From positions 57,161 to 121,160 of the forward strand of contig JAIYAX010000011.1 in NCBI GenBank assembly GCA_027488815.1: a DNA stretch of 64,000 nucleotides, in the 5' to 3' direction. The notes under the pieces are model-generated. The model did not search any database and was not told the origin of the DNA. It worked only from the letters and a program-made list of their open reading frames with translations. This DNA is from Cytophagaceae bacterium. Its GTDB lineage: Bacteria; Bacteroidota; Bacteroidia; Cytophagales; JAIYAX01. Made by a program: the position numbers and the translations under genes. This document shows, piece after piece, positions 1-10,775 of the stretch; positions within the stretch are counted from its first letter, which is position 1, and every line of letters starts with the position of its first letter.

Positions 1-1
1 C

Positions 2-463
2 AGTGGCAAAACTGATGTCTTAATTAAAAAATTCCAGGATGCGCTTAAGCTTGATCCCGATAATGTGACTTTCAATTACTTCATGGCTGTTTTGTTCGAA
101 CAGAGCAATAAAGTAGATGAGGCCATTGCTGCTTATCAAAATACCCTTAAAATCGATAACAGTTACATCGATGCTCATACCGGTTTAGCAACACTCTACT
201 TTAATAAAGGAGCCGAAATTGATAAAAAGATCAAGAACATGGACCTAAAAGAATATGCCAAGGTAGGTGAGAAAATGGAAAAGGAATCAGTTGACTATCT
301 CAACAAAGCATTGGAAGCTTTCAAAGCAGCTAGGGATATCAAGCCTAAAGACTTGAGTGTGCTTAAGAACATTAAAATTATTTATGTGGCGCTGCGCCAA
401 GGCGAAGAGGCAAAGAAGATTGATCAGGAAATGAAAGACATCATTGCTTCAGGAGGGAAGTGA
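2..463 (+). CDS. TPR-repeat protein, C-terminal part (5' end outside window)
   Basis: Frame is open from base 2; translation shows TPR-like helices (EAIAAYQNTLKIDNSYIDAHTGLATLYFNKG). Confidence 0.75.
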   Translation, partial: SGKTDVLIKKFQDALKLDPDNVTFNYFMAVLFEQSNKVDEAIAAYQNTLKIDNSYIDAHTGLATLYFNKGAEIDKKIKNMDLKEYAKVGEKMEKESVDYLNKALEAFKAARDIKPKDLSVLKNIKIIYVALRQGEEAKKIDQEMKDIIASGGK

Positions 464-473
464 TAGTAAGAGT

Positions 474-497
474 GGCCATCCTTGTGATGGCTTTTCT
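474..497 (+). terminator. Rho-independent terminator after TPR gene
   Basis: GCCATC-cttgt-GATGGC followed by TTTT. Confidence 0.6.
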
Positions 498-593
498 TTG
501 TGCACTATATTTAACATAATGTAAATTATGTAACATTGTTTTTAAGCCCAATTAAAGAATGGTTGTAGAAAATAGAAAGCGCTAAACTAGCTA

Positions 594-2060
594 TTATGAA
601 TGATGTGCCGTTGAGTCAAGATTCTTACTTATCTCAAAACTGACTTCACCTGCTTGTTTCACTTTCTTTCCGGATAAACTTCCAAGGCCATCATAGGCTG
701 CATATTTATAAAGATCATGAAGTGTCGGATAGTTAAATACGGTTGCAATTACTTCATCAAGTGTGTTCTGATTTTTAACCAGCATCATCCCGTAGTGAAT
801 CAACTCAGTAGCAATTGTACCCATGATGTGTATGCCCAAAATGACCTTGCTGTTTTTATCAAAGACGAGTTTTAAAAACCCATTGTCTTTGTCACCCATG
901 ATCTTACCTCTTGCTGTATCCCTGTAGAAACTTCTGCCTATCTCAAAGCTGATCCCTTTTTGAAGTGCTTGTTCCTCTGTGATTCCTACCATAGATACTT
1001 CTGGTATCGTATATATGCCATAGGGAAATAACTCTGACATTGACTCCAAGTCTCCTGTTTTGAACATATGAGCAACCGCAATTCGGCCTTGCTCCATACT
1101 CGTACTAGCCAGAGCCGGAAAGCCGATTACATCACCAACTGCATAAATTGTTGGCACTGAGGTTTGAAATCTTTCATTTACCAATATGGCTTCCCTCTCT
1201 CCTACTTGCACACCGGCATTTTCACATTTCAATGAGGCGGACGAGCCACTCCTCCCGGCAGCAAATAAGAACATATCCACTTTTAATTCAGCTCCATTTT
1301 TTAGCGAAAGGGTCATTTCCTGATCCTCTTGCTCAGGTACATCAAAAGCTGTAATCGAATTGTTGAACAGAATTTCAACACCACTTTTGCTCATCTGATC
1401 AACAAGAGCATGGGCTATTTCTGAATCTAAAAAGCCAAGAATTTTGTCCCTGTCATTGACTATAAAGGTCTTAACACCCATTGCGGCAAAGATTGTAGCG
1501 TATTCACAACCGATTACACCTGCTCCTAAGACGCAAAGCGATTTTGGAAATCTTTGGATGTTTAAAATGGTATCAGAATCATGAACCCTCAGGCCATCAA
1601 AAGGAATATATGAAGGATGAAAAGGATAAGAGCCTGTTGCGATTAAAATGAACTTTCCATATAGTTCTTCATCTGGATTGCCTTTAATCAATATTCTATT
1701 TTGATCTAAAAAGGAAGCCGTTCCTTTGAACACAGAAATCCTATGCCGTTCAAGGTTCCATTCCACAGCTTTACCCATGGTTTCCTGAACGACTTCTTTG
1801 CGGTACATAAAGTCTTTTACCCCCACAGTTCGTCCCATGGACTTATCAACTCCGAATACCCCTTTTTGATAAACTCCGGATAAGTATAAAGCAGTTTCTC
1901 TAAGGGTTTTAGATGGAAGCGTACCTGTTTGAACACCAGCTCCTCCGAATTGAGGTTCCTTCTCAATTAAGGCCACTGAATATCCAAAATAGGCAGCTTT
2001 TGCAGCTGCTTTTTCTCCGGCAGGGCCGGAACCAATAACGATCAAGTCAAATGATTTCAT
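594..2060 (-). CDS. sthA: Si-specific NAD(P)+ transhydrogenase (soluble pyridine nucleotide transhydrogenase-like flavoprotein)
   Basis: GSGPAGEKAA FAD motif; TGTLPSKTLRE in place of the CxxxxC disulfide; second GxGxxG (GAGVIGCEYA); C-terminal dimerisation domain. Confidence 0.8.
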   Translation of the reverse strand: MKSFDLIVIGSGPAGEKAAAKAAYFGYSVALIEKEPQFGGAGVQTGTLPSKTLRETALYLSGVYQKGVFGVDKSMGRTVGVKDFMYRKEVVQETMGKAVEWNLERHRISVFKGTASFLDQNRILIKGNPDEELYGKFILIATGSYPFHPSYIPFDGLRVHDSDTILNIQRFPKSLCVLGAGVIGCEYATIFAAMGVKTFIVNDRDKILGFLDSEIAHALVDQMSKSGVEILFNNSITAFDVPEQEDQEMTLSLKNGAELKVDMFLFAAGRSGSSASLKCENAGVQVGEREAILVNERFQTSVPTIYAVGDVIGFPALASTSMEQGRIAVAHMFKTGDLESMSELFPYGIYTIPEVSMVGITEEQALQKGISFEIGRSFYRDTARGKIMGDKDNGFLKLVFDKNSKVILGIHIMGTIATELIHYGMMLVKNQNTLDEVIATVFNYPTLHDLYKYAAYDGLGSLSGKKVKQAGEVSFEISKNLDSTAHHS

Positions 2061-3994
2061 TTTAAATTCATGATTTCGATTCCATCCCAGTCATTTGGAA
2101 AACCATTCTTAATCAATTCCCGACACCGATCCAGAAAACGATTTACTGCACCATCTTCACTGTTGATTTTCTGTATTTCAAGAAACATGGAAACAGCTTC
2201 TTCAAGCCTTCTGGATTTAAATAAGTGTACAGCTTCACCAAATTCTTTTTGATATGACTTCTTGATCTCATCGGCATCATGAAGTAACTCCACTATCTCA
2301 ATTTGCTTTCTCTTGCCTTTTACTTTCACCTCTCCCAAATACCGTGTCGTAAATTCAAGGGAGTTAGGTAAATGCTCCAAACAAGAAGTAGTAACAATAG
2401 TCGTGCAGTTGTAATGTCGGGTTAGACCTTCGACTCGGGAGGCCACATTCACAACATCTGATATCACTGTCGTATCCAGTCGCTCTTCATGACCTATGGT
2501 GCCTAAGATTAATTTGCCATAATGGATACCAATGCCAATTGAAATAGGCTCAGTGTTTGACGTTCGGTTATACTTCTCTATGGCTTTACTCATTTCAATA
2601 GCTGCTCGCATGGCTTGCAAAGGGCTTTGCGGGAACAATGCCATAATCGAATCACCTATATATTTATCTATAAAACCTCCATGTTGTTGAATAACAGGTA
2701 CAATTTCTTTCAAATAACGATTGAGGAAGTCGAAGTTTTCCTGGGGACTAAGTCCTTCAGATATTTCGGTAAATGAACGAATGTCGGTAAACATGACGGT
2801 CATGTCTCGCTCTGAATGGTCACCCAGATTCACCTCCTCTATTCCTTTCCTGTTCAAATAATGAACAAATTCATTAGGAACAAATCTGCTGTTGGCTTGA
2901 TTGATTTTTACTAATCGTTCATTCGCCATAGCTAATTCTTTGGTGCGTTCCTCTACTTTCTGCTTGAAGTACTTTAAAGTGCTGATAACCTCACTTTTGA
3001 GTAGTGTAAAGTTCTGGGTAAGCTTTCCTATTTCATCTTTTGAGCGAACAGATGGGCTTCCTTCTTCAACTGTGAAATTGCTGTCCACAAATCGGGTTAT
3101 GTATTCAGTAAGTTCTATCAATGGCTTTGTAATTTTTTTAGCCATCAGGAAGCTAATACCCAAACTCAGTAGTAGTAAAAATACTATGACCAATCCATAC
3201 GAAATTGTCATTTGCCGATACAATACAAGTTGATGTTTTTGAGTATCAACAATAAATGCTTCATACAAATTGGATAATTCTTTTACCCGGAGATCCAACT
3301 GCAGTTTTAAACCTGTGTTATCGTTTAAGCCTGTAACTCGGTCAAGTTCAACAATGCTGTTAAATGTTTTCAAATAAGATTGCAAGTAAAACCGGGTCGA
3401 GTCTTCATCTTGTATTGGCAAATCAGCGATTAGACTCCTGGCAAGAGAATTCAATTTCTCAACATATTGAATTTCATTTCTGATGATATAGTCCTTTTCG
3501 TGCCTTCTAAGCATGAGGAGGTAAGACTTATTTAACTTGCTCGTGTTCTCTAACCAATGAGCACGTTTGCGCATTTCACCTTCAAGGTTATTGTCTTTGT
3601 AACCTCGTTTTAAAACAAGCGCAGTTTCTACTTTGAACAGAGAATCAACTTCATGTAGTTTATTAAAAATCAATTCAGACGTTTCGGCATTCTTAACAAT
3701 TCCCTTGAATCTCATCTTGGCACTGATGTGCGAATAAAGCGAATCATACTCCTGCAAATTCCGGCTTGTTCCAGACACAAAGAAGTCTGGGTTTCGGGTG
3801 TCGTAATTGAAAAAACCCTGTTGCTTAGCTACAGCTTTAAGTAAAACTGTGTAGTTTTCATTGATATGATTGATTTCATCAGCAATTTCCTCTCTAGACT
3901 GCAAATAGCTTAGAGCAAGAATCAGAATGATGATGTTGAAGCAAATAAACACCAGGAACCAAAAAAGAAGCCGGTGTCTGAAGGTCGTGAACAT
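2057..3994 (-). CDS. Membrane adenylate/guanylate cyclase with N-terminal sensor and HAMP domain
   Basis: Two TM segments, HAMP region (KKITKPLIELTEYI), class III cyclase core (MTVMFTDIRSFTEISEGL, FIDKYIGDSIMALFP). Confidence 0.85.
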   Translation of the reverse strand: MFTTFRHRLLFWFLVFICFNIIILILALSYLQSREEIADEINHINENYTVLLKAVAKQQGFFNYDTRNPDFFVSGTSRNLQEYDSLYSHISAKMRFKGIVKNAETSELIFNKLHEVDSLFKVETALVLKRGYKDNNLEGEMRKRAHWLENTSKLNKSYLLMLRRHEKDYIIRNEIQYVEKLNSLARSLIADLPIQDEDSTRFYLQSYLKTFNSIVELDRVTGLNDNTGLKLQLDLRVKELSNLYEAFIVDTQKHQLVLYRQMTISYGLVIVFLLLLSLGISFLMAKKITKPLIELTEYITRFVDSNFTVEEGSPSVRSKDEIGKLTQNFTLLKSEVISTLKYFKQKVEERTKELAMANERLVKINQANSRFVPNEFVHYLNRKGIEEVNLGDHSERDMTVMFTDIRSFTEISEGLSPQENFDFLNRYLKEIVPVIQQHGGFIDKYIGDSIMALFPQSPLQAMRAAIEMSKAIEKYNRTSNTEPISIGIGIHYGKLILGTIGHEERLDTTVISDVVNVASRVEGLTRHYNCTTIVTTSCLEHLPNSLEFTTRYLGEVKVKGKRKQIEIVELLHDADEIKKSYQKEFGEAVHLFKSRRLEEAVSMFLEIQKINSEDGAVNRFLDRCRELIKNGFPNDWDGIEIMNLK

Positions 3995-4095
3995 TTGGGC
4001 AAAAGTTACCTAAGCCGTATGATAACTCCATGTTAATTAATTTATTTTATTGTTATCATTTCCTTCAATACAAACTGATTTTGTAAATTGAACTC

Positions 4096-4446
4096 ATGCT
4101 TCTTGCTATCCTATTTATGTTTACCCATTGGTTGGGTGATTTTGTATTGCAAACCAATTCAATGGCACTGAATAAACACAAAAGCATAAAGTGGCTAACT
4201 ATTCATGTTTTAGCCTATTCTGTTCCATTGACTATTGTTTCACTGAGTATGTTTGATTGGGTATTTGGATTAAAGTTCATCCTGATAAATGCTGCTTTGC
4301 ATTGGATCATTGATTTTATCACCAGCAGAGTTGCCAATTCAGTTAGAGACAAACCAAGAGTATACTACCCAATCATTGGTTTTGACCAGTTTCTTCATGC
4401 CCTATGCCTGCTGGGCTCCTATCAGTTAATGAGTGGTAGTTCCTGA
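4096..4446 (+). CDS. DUF3307 family membrane protein
   Basis: Small polytopic protein, HWLGDFVLQTNSMALNKHKS and HWIIDFITSR motifs. Confidence 0.7.
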   Translation: MLLAILFMFTHWLGDFVLQTNSMALNKHKSIKWLTIHVLAYSVPLTIVSLSMFDWVFGLKFILINAALHWIIDFITSRVANSVRDKPRVYYPIIGFDQFLHALCLLGSYQLMSGSS

Positions 4447-4483
4447 TGATGACTAAAACCTACTTTACTCTACGTCTACCTCA

Positions 4484-4936
4484 CTAAAATTTCAAAGGGA
4501 TTTGGGTATTGAAAAGGTTTGAAGAACCTCTTGAAAGCAATTTACCCTCCAGACTACGAACCTCGGCAGTTACATTGATCATGTTCTTTCCTTTTCGCAC
4601 GATCACAGCTTCCACAGCTACCGTTTCTCCCAACATGGCTTTGTCCAGATAGTCAATGGAAAGATTTACAGTGGTGAAAAACGTTTCATCCTGGACGGTG
4701 GCAACTGCCATACCGATGACTTCATCCATCATCGCAGCATGCATACCTCCGTGCAACATCTTGACAGGATTGGTCATTTCCGGGCGAACATAAAAATGAA
4801 GTAAAATCCGGCCTGCTTCTGCTTCTTTTAAAACTCCATTAAGCCAACGATTGAATGGAGGAGCCAAAGCAGGTGGTTCCTGGCCAATATGTTCTTTGAA
4901 ATAAGCTAAAATGCGATTAGGATCCATATGTATCAA
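4484..4936 (-). CDS. PaaI-family hotdog thioesterase
   Basis: HGGMHAAMMDEVIGMA hotdog motif; likely start at 4927. Confidence 0.8.
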   Translation of the reverse strand: MIHMDPNRILAYFKEHIGQEPPALAPPFNRWLNGVLKEAEAGRILLHFYVRPEMTNPVKMLHGGMHAAMMDEVIGMAVATVQDETFFTTVNLSIDYLDKAMLGETVAVEAVIVRKGKNMINVTAEVRSLEGKLLSRGSSNLFNTQIPLKF

Positions 4937-5156
4937 TACTTGTTTCCAGTAATTTCAAGGCTGCCTCTTTGTCTTTTTCCAACACCATTAACCTCACTCC
5001 GCCAATACCTACTCCCCAATTTGCGATTAAACTACTCATGTGTGTGTCTGTGAGGTAGCAAGGAATTCCGGAAGAAAGTAATTTCCCCTCCGCCAACTGG
5101 GCTGTTTGAAGTTGGTTGAAGGTGTACAGCACGACTATTGGGTTTTGCTCCGACAA
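4917..5156 (-). CDS. DUF2007-type putative signal-transducing protein
   Basis: 79 aa; ..AQLAEGKLLSSGIPCYL...GGVRLMVLEKDKEAALKLL pattern. Confidence 0.65.
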   Translation of the reverse strand: MSEQNPIVVLYTFNQLQTAQLAEGKLLSSGIPCYLTDTHMSSLIANWGVGIGGVRLMVLEKDKEAALKLLETSIDTYGS

Positions 5157-5235
5157 AGGTTATGAATTATATGCCAAGTTAACAGGTTTGAGTTTCTGGT
5201 ATTGTTGATGCAAGAGTAAAATCAAATTGTTGTTA

Positions 5236-5538
5236 ATGTCTAGATTTAATGAACTCATCAATGGCAATGTACCGGTTCTGGTTGACTTTTATGCGACCTG
5301 GTGTGGACCTTGCAAAGCCATGTCTCCCATTCTTGAAGAAGTTGCAGAAGAACTTGGAAGCAAGGTGAAAATTATCAAAGTTGATGTGGATAAAAACCCC
5401 GCAGCAGCACAGGCGTATCGTGTGCAGGGTGTGCCTACCCTCCTACTGTTTAAGAATGGAAAAATACTGTGGAGACAATCCGGTTTGGTTCCAACCCATC
5501 AATTGCTACAAAAGTTGAAACAAGCCGAGTTTAACTAA
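5236..5538 (+). CDS. trxA: Thioredoxin
   Basis: WCGPCK active site, cis-Pro [13 protein letters not shown] at 5236. Confidence 0.9.
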   Translation: MSRFNELINGNVPVLVDFYATWCGPCKAMSPILEEVAEELGSKVKIIKVDVDKNPAAAQAYRVQGVPTLLLFKNGKILWRQSGLVPTHQLLQKLKQAEFN

Positions 5539-5966
5539 CTACCTGAATAGTAGCTCTTTGCTTTCTTTTTTATTTGTTCCCACTCCTCAACCGAAGGTAT
5601 TTCATTCTCAAAAGCCTCCAGAAGCATATCAATCACTTCAGGTTTGAACTGCAATGAGGTGGCCATGGCTTTACAGAGTTCAAGCTCACTTGGCTCAATG
5701 ACACCGTCAGCGAGGGTAATCGCAACGATATCGTGAAGAGTGCTAAGTTTTTGATGGTATTTCTCAGGCAGCTTATAGGCTTTGGTTGATGGCTCCTTGA
5801 GTATGGTATCCAAGTGGTGGTTCTTTAACCCAATTTTTTCAGCGGCTTTATGTATAAAATCTAGCTCCTGTTGATGCAAATGACCATCTGCTTTGGCCAG
5901 AAGCAATAGGTTTCTCACATGATTCTTCTTGTAACTCAGGTACTGTCTCTCAAAGAAACCAAACAT
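5535..5966 (-). CDS. TerB-like tellurite-resistance-type domain protein
   Basis: [19 protein letters not shown] ... [16 protein letters not shown] repeated acidic-loop helices. Confidence 0.65.
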   Translation of the reverse strand: MFGFFERQYLSYKKNHVRNLLLLAKADGHLHQQELDFIHKAAEKIGLKNHHLDTILKEPSTKAYKLPEKYHQKLSTLHDIVAITLADGVIEPSELELCKAMATSLQFKPEVIDMLLEAFENEIPSVEEWEQIKKKAKSYYSGS

Positions 5967-6070
5967 ATACTCTCCGATTTAGAGCCCGCAAAATACAATA
6001 AAATTCAAAAGGATAGAATACCGAACCTGTCAAGATGGCAGATTTATCTTTTGATTATTACCTTTGTGCT

Positions 6071-7555
6071 ATGAGTAAAGCTTTGATTGAAGACCTTTCA
6101 TTTTTGACTGAAGTCTCCAGGCAGCCTGAGCAGGAGATAAAGGTGAGTGAAGAGCAAAATTCCATGCCGGGACAAAAGAAACTCTACATGGAGAGCTATG
6201 GTTGCCAGATGAATTTTGCCGACAGCGAAATCGTTACCAGCATTTTACAGAAAGAAGGGTTTGTAACTACGTCAAACAGCCTTGAAGCGGACCTCATTCT
6301 GCTGAACACCTGCGCCATCAGGGAAAATGCAGAGCAGAAAATCAGAAACCGGCTGAAACAACTTAATCACCAAAAAGCCCAAAAGCCCGGGATGCTCATC
6401 GGAGTATTGGGTTGCATGGCTGAGCGGCTCAAAGCGCAATTGCTCAATGAGGAGCGTTCAGTTGACATGGTAGTTGGCCCTGACGCTTACCGAGATTTAC
6501 CAAGGCTGGTTGCCGAAGCACAAGGCGGACATAAAGGCGTTAATGTTTTTTTGTCACGTGAAGAAACCTACGCTGACATCACCCCTGTAAGACTGGGCAG
6601 CAATGGAGTAAGTGCATTTATTTCCATTATGAGGGGTTGTGACAATATGTGCTCATTCTGCGTGGTGCCATTTACAAGAGGGCGGGAACGCAGCCGAGAT
6701 CCCCACTCCGTAGTTGCTGAAGCTAAGGATTTGTTTGAAAAAGGATTCAGGGAAGTGACTTTGCTTGGCCAAAATGTAGATTCCTACAAATGGTCTCCTG
6801 AAACCAACACCAAATTGACCATCGAAAAATCTGTTGAGGCATCATTGATCGTCAATTTTGCTCAGTTGCTTGAGCAAGTGGCGCTTATAGATCCCAGGTT
6901 AAGAGTTCGCTTCAGCACTTCCCATCCAAAAGATATCACCGATGAAGTACTGCTTACCATAGCCAGATACCCCAACATTTGCAATTACATCCACCTGCCA
7001 GCTCAGAGTGGAAGCAGCAGTGTGCTGGAAAGAATGAACAGGACCTATTCACGGGAATGGTATTTGCATAAAATAAAAGCCATTCGGGAAATAGTAGGTG
7101 AGGATGCAGGAATATCTACCGACTCGATTGCCGGTTTTTGTGGAGAAACAGAGGAAGAGCATTTGGAAACCCTCAGTCTGATGGAAGAAGTGAAATATGA
7201 TTTTGCCTACATGTTTGCCTATTCAGAGCGCCCGGGCACGCCTGCAGCAAAAAAATACACGGACGACGTACCGGAGAACATTAAAAAAAGACGTTTGCAA
7301 GAAATCATCCAATTACAGAAAGAGCATTCAGGTTACAGAAACCAATTGGCAGTGGGTAAAGTCCATCAGGTGCTGGTAGAAGGAGACTCTAAGCGATCTG
7401 ACCTCTTTCTGACCGGGAGAAACTCAGAGAATAAAGTAGTTGTCTTCCCAAAGGAAGGCTATCGTAAGGGCGATTATGTAGATGTCCTTGTGGAACAATG
7501 TACTACAGCGACACTTATTGGGAAGGCCCTCTCCCACTCTTCTTTTGCAATTTGA
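6071..7555 (+). CDS. miaB: tRNA-2-methylthio-N6-dimethylallyladenosine synthase
   Basis: [13 protein letters not shown], radical [26 protein letters not shown]-terminal TRAM; alternative start 6035. Confidence 0.95.
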   Translation: MSKALIEDLSFLTEVSRQPEQEIKVSEEQNSMPGQKKLYMESYGCQMNFADSEIVTSILQKEGFVTTSNSLEADLILLNTCAIRENAEQKIRNRLKQLNHQKAQKPGMLIGVLGCMAERLKAQLLNEERSVDMVVGPDAYRDLPRLVAEAQGGHKGVNVFLSREETYADITPVRLGSNGVSAFISIMRGCDNMCSFCVVPFTRGRERSRDPHSVVAEAKDLFEKGFREVTLLGQNVDSYKWSPETNTKLTIEKSVEASLIVNFAQLLEQVALIDPRLRVRFSTSHPKDITDEVLLTIARYPNICNYIHLPAQSGSSSVLERMNRTYSREWYLHKIKAIREIVGEDAGISTDSIAGFCGETEEEHLETLSLMEEVKYDFAYMFAYSERPGTPAAKKYTDDVPENIKKRRLQEIIQLQKEHSGYRNQLAVGKVHQVLVEGDSKRSDLFLTGRNSENKVVVFPKEGYRKGDYVDVLVEQCTTATLIGKALSHSSFAI

Positions 7556-7556
7556 T

Positions 7557-8852
7557 ATGGATCAGGAATTAGAAAGTACCAAAAGGCGTTTTGGCATTAT
7601 TGGCAATTCGCCTCAGCTTAACCATGCCATTCATGTTGCCTCACAGGTGGCCCCTACTGATATGACCGTGCTGATTACCGGTGAAAGTGGCAGCGGAAAG
7701 GAATCTTTTTCCAAAATCATCCACCATTTATCTGCCCGCAAGCATGGGCAGTTCATTGCGATCAACTGTGGTGCTATACCAGAAGGAACCATTGACTCTG
7801 AATTGTTTGGGCATGAGAAAGGCTCTTTTACCGGAGCTCATGAAGCCAGGAAAGGCTATTTTGAAGTCACAAATGGAGGCACCATTTTTCTTGATGAAAT
7901 AGGTGAAATGCCATTGGGCACACAGGCCAGACTACTCAGGGTACTTGAAAACGGAGAGTTTATTAAAGTGGGCTCATCAAAAGTCCTGAAAACCGATGTT
8001 CGGGTAGTCGCTGCTACAAATGTAAACCTGCTTCATGCTGTAGAAAAGGGCAAATTCAGAGAAGACCTGTATTATCGGCTTAATACCGTTCCGATTTATG
8101 TGCCTCCATTGCGAGAACGAGGAGAGGATGTGGAGTTGCTTTTCAGGAAATTCTCCTCAGACTTCTCTGAAAAATACCGCACCAAGCCCATTAAGCTGGC
8201 CAATGATGCCAAGTTGATTTTACTTAGGTATCGGTTTCCGGGTAACATCCGTCAGCTGAAAAATCTGGCTGAGCAAATGACCGTCCTTGAAATGGAACGT
8301 GAAATTCATGCCGATGCCTTAATGAAGTACCTGCCTCAGGAGTCGAGCAACCTACCCGCATTAACGACCGGAGAAAAACACTCGTCCGAGACATTCAGTG
8401 ATCGGGAGTTGCTTTACAAGGTGTTGTTTGATATGCGTCATGATATGACCGAATTAAAGAAAATGCTGCTCGATTTGTTAAGAGGTGAGCATGCTCCAAC
8501 CAGCATTCTCAACACCCACAAGGACTTCTTTCAGGGATTGGAGCCTATGGAAAACTTAGCAACCAAAGCTACTGAGCTTCCCATGGTGATTGAACAAAGC
8601 TCAAGACCACAGTCCAATGTGAATTCCATTATCAACCTGAATTCCGAGAACACTGACGAGTATGAAAAAATTGAAGATATCTCCCATGAGATAGCCGAGG
8701 ACAATCTTTCAATAGAGAAAAAAGAAAAAGAGCTCATCATCAAAGCCCTGAGCAAAAACAAAAACAAAAGGAAGTACGCTGCTCAGGATTTAGGCATTTC
8801 TGAACGCACCTTGTATCGTAAGATCAAGCAATACGAGATAGATGGGGTCTAA
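7557..8852 (+). CDS. Sigma-54-dependent transcriptional activator (AAA+ and Fis-type HTH, no receiver domain)
   Basis: Walker A GESGSGKE, GSFTGA loop, Walker B GGTIFLDEIGEMP, C-terminal Fis HTH (AAQDLGISERTLYRKIKQY). ATG at 7557 just after miaB stop. Confidence 0.92.
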   Translation: MDQELESTKRRFGIIGNSPQLNHAIHVASQVAPTDMTVLITGESGSGKESFSKIIHHLSARKHGQFIAINCGAIPEGTIDSELFGHEKGSFTGAHEARKGYFEVTNGGTIFLDEIGEMPLGTQARLLRVLENGEFIKVGSSKVLKTDVRVVAATNVNLLHAVEKGKFREDLYYRLNTVPIYVPPLRERGEDVELLFRKFSSDFSEKYRTKPIKLANDAKLILLRYRFPGNIRQLKNLAEQMTVLEMEREIHADALMKYLPQESSNLPALTTGEKHSSETFSDRELLYKVLFDMRHDMTELKKMLLDLLRGEHAPTSILNTHKDFFQGLEPMENLATKATELPMVIEQSSRPQSNVNSIINLNSENTDEYEKIEDISHEIAEDNLSIEKKEKELIIKALSKNKNKRKYAAQDLGISERTLYRKIKQYEIDGV

Positions 8853-9357
8853 ATTGTTTGTAAAATCAGGGCTGCTGTTTGTCCTGCTGTTGCCTTTACA
8901 AGGCTGCGGAGTTTATTCCTTCACAGGAGCAAATATTGACCCTGAGATTAAAACAGTTTCAATTGCCAATTTTTTCAACGAGGCCACGCTAGGGCCGCCT
9001 GATTTAAGTCAGCGGTTCACTGAAAGTTTGAAGGAATTTTTTCAGAACAACACCAATTTAAGGTTAGTGCCTTCCAATGGTGACTTGCAGTTGGAAGGCT
9101 CAATCAGCAGTTATGAGGTCACTCCAGCCGCCCCTACCGCTGATAACAGGGCCGCCCTCAATCAATTGGTCGTAAGAGTCAAAGTCAAGTATGTCAATAC
9201 CTTCAATGAAAAAGATAACTTTGAAACTGTTTTTGCCTCTCCACCGGCTACCTTCCCACAGACAGAGAGTTTGCAAGTGGCAGAGCAGAACCTCTTGCCA
9301 GATATATTAAAACAGCTTAATATTGACATATTTAATAAAACCGTAACCAACTGGTAA
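8842..9357 (+). CDS. lptE: LptE-family LPS assembly lipoprotein
   Basis: Lipobox LLPLQGCGVYSFTGANI, typical Bacteroidota LptE size and position. Confidence 0.8.
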   Translation: MGSKLFVKSGLLFVLLLPLQGCGVYSFTGANIDPEIKTVSIANFFNEATLGPPDLSQRFTESLKEFFQNNTNLRLVPSNGDLQLEGSISSYEVTPAAPTADNRAALNQLVVRVKVKYVNTFNEKDNFETVFASPPATFPQTESLQVAEQNLLPDILKQLNIDIFNKTVTNW

Positions 9358-9358
9358 A

Positions 9359-10774
9359 ATGACTTCCTCAGAATTTGCCTATATCTGCAAGCATCCCGAA
9401 ATCATTGCAGCCCAGTACATACAACCTTTGGAAGAAACGGCAAAGAGATTTCCCTTTTGTCAGAGCAGCCATATACTTACTGCGAAATTTTACGAAGACA
9501 TCGACGAGCACAGTGCCATAGCCAAGGAAAAGCTACAAAGAGCCGCTGTTTATTGCTCGGACAGAGCAATGCTCAAATCCATAATCGATCGTGACCCTGC
9601 GAACGTGATACAAAGTCGTCAAACAAAAGAGAACGCTCAGGAAAAGAATAGTACTACGAAGAATAAAACAGGCCGATCAAAAAAGATCGAAACCAGTGTA
9701 ATCTATACAGATGCCAATCAGATGGCAGCGTCCAAACCGGTTGCAGAGAAGCCTAAACCAAAATCATTCGGTCTTGATGTAAGAGTACCTGAAATCATCT
9801 TGCCAAATGAAAGGCTTATTCCATTCGAGAAATCTCAGCCATTTGAGCATAACGAATTGCATATCAGCAAATCAAAACTAGCTGAAAAGGCAGGCTTTAT
9901 TCCTGTGGTGGTCAATCAACCTGTTGGTGATAAGCTGTTTTCAGAGCTGTATGAAAATTTGAGGGAACTCAGGCAGCGCAAAAAGAAAGTAATGATTGCA
10001 CTCGAAAAATTGAGCAAACCGACTGTTAAGGAAGTGGCCATTCCCGTCTCTAAACCTCAACTGGTGCTTGAAAAAACAAACGTTGAAGTCGCAGCAAAAG
10101 TAGTCGATACTCCAGCAAAACAAGTTGAACCGAAAAAGCCGAAAGCAGTCGCTAAAACCAAAGATGCCCCCAAAGTGGTGCAAGAGATAGAGTTAAAGCC
10201 CATTGAGCCAAAAGCTAAAACGAAACCTCAAAACAAGGAAACAGATAAAGAAGTCCTTGTACCTAAAACCGAAAAGGAGAAAAAAACAACAACTCCCAAA
10301 GTTGTCAAGACAAAGCCGACTGACAAAGCTCCTCAAAAGCCTGTTAAAGTCACACTCAAACCAAAAGTCGAGGAACTAGGGGTCGAGCATGAGTCTGAGG
10401 ATGAAACCGATTTGCTCCTCGCCTATCTAAGTTCTTTAAAACACGAAGAAACACCACCTGAGCCCAAAGTGAGGAAAAAAGCAGCCGACCAGGTTTCAGC
10501 ATTGGACTCACAGCATCATCTGATCGATCAGTTTTTAAAGGAATTGCCCAATATCAAAACGAGAGATGTGCGCCATGCCAACCCTCAAGTTTATGAAGGA
10601 GATCTTTCAGAATCGAGCACGACCGAGGCGCATTTGGTATCTGAAAATTTGGCTAGAATTTACCTGAGACAAGGTAATAAGGAGAAAGCCCGGGAGACCT
10701 TTTCAAAGCTGATATTGAAATATCCTGAAAAAAGAGATTACTTTGCGGACGAAATAAAAAAGTTGGAAGAGTAG
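9359..10774 (+). CDS. Conserved protein with Lys/Pro-rich central linker and C-terminal TPR-like motif
   Basis: Low-complexity VPKTEKEKKTTTPKVVKTKP region; C-term SENLARIYLRQGNKEKARETFSKLILKYPEK. Confidence 0.75.
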   Translation: MTSSEFAYICKHPEIIAAQYIQPLEETAKRFPFCQSSHILTAKFYEDIDEHSAIAKEKLQRAAVYCSDRAMLKSIIDRDPANVIQSRQTKENAQEKNSTTKNKTGRSKKIETSVIYTDANQMAASKPVAEKPKPKSFGLDVRVPEIILPNERLIPFEKSQPFEHNELHISKSKLAEKAGFIPVVVNQPVGDKLFSELYENLRELRQRKKKVMIALEKLSKPTVKEVAIPVSKPQLVLEKTNVEVAAKVVDTPAKQVEPKKPKAVAKTKDAPKVVQEIELKPIEPKAKTKPQNKETDKEVLVPKTEKEKKTTTPKVVKTKPTDKAPQKPVKVTLKPKVEELGVEHESEDETDLLLAYLSSLKHEETPPEPKVRKKAADQVSALDSQHHLIDQFLKELPNIKTRDVRHANPQVYEGDLSESSTTEAHLVSENLARIYLRQGNKEKARETFSKLILKYPEKRDYFADEIKKLEE

Positions 10775-10775
10775 T

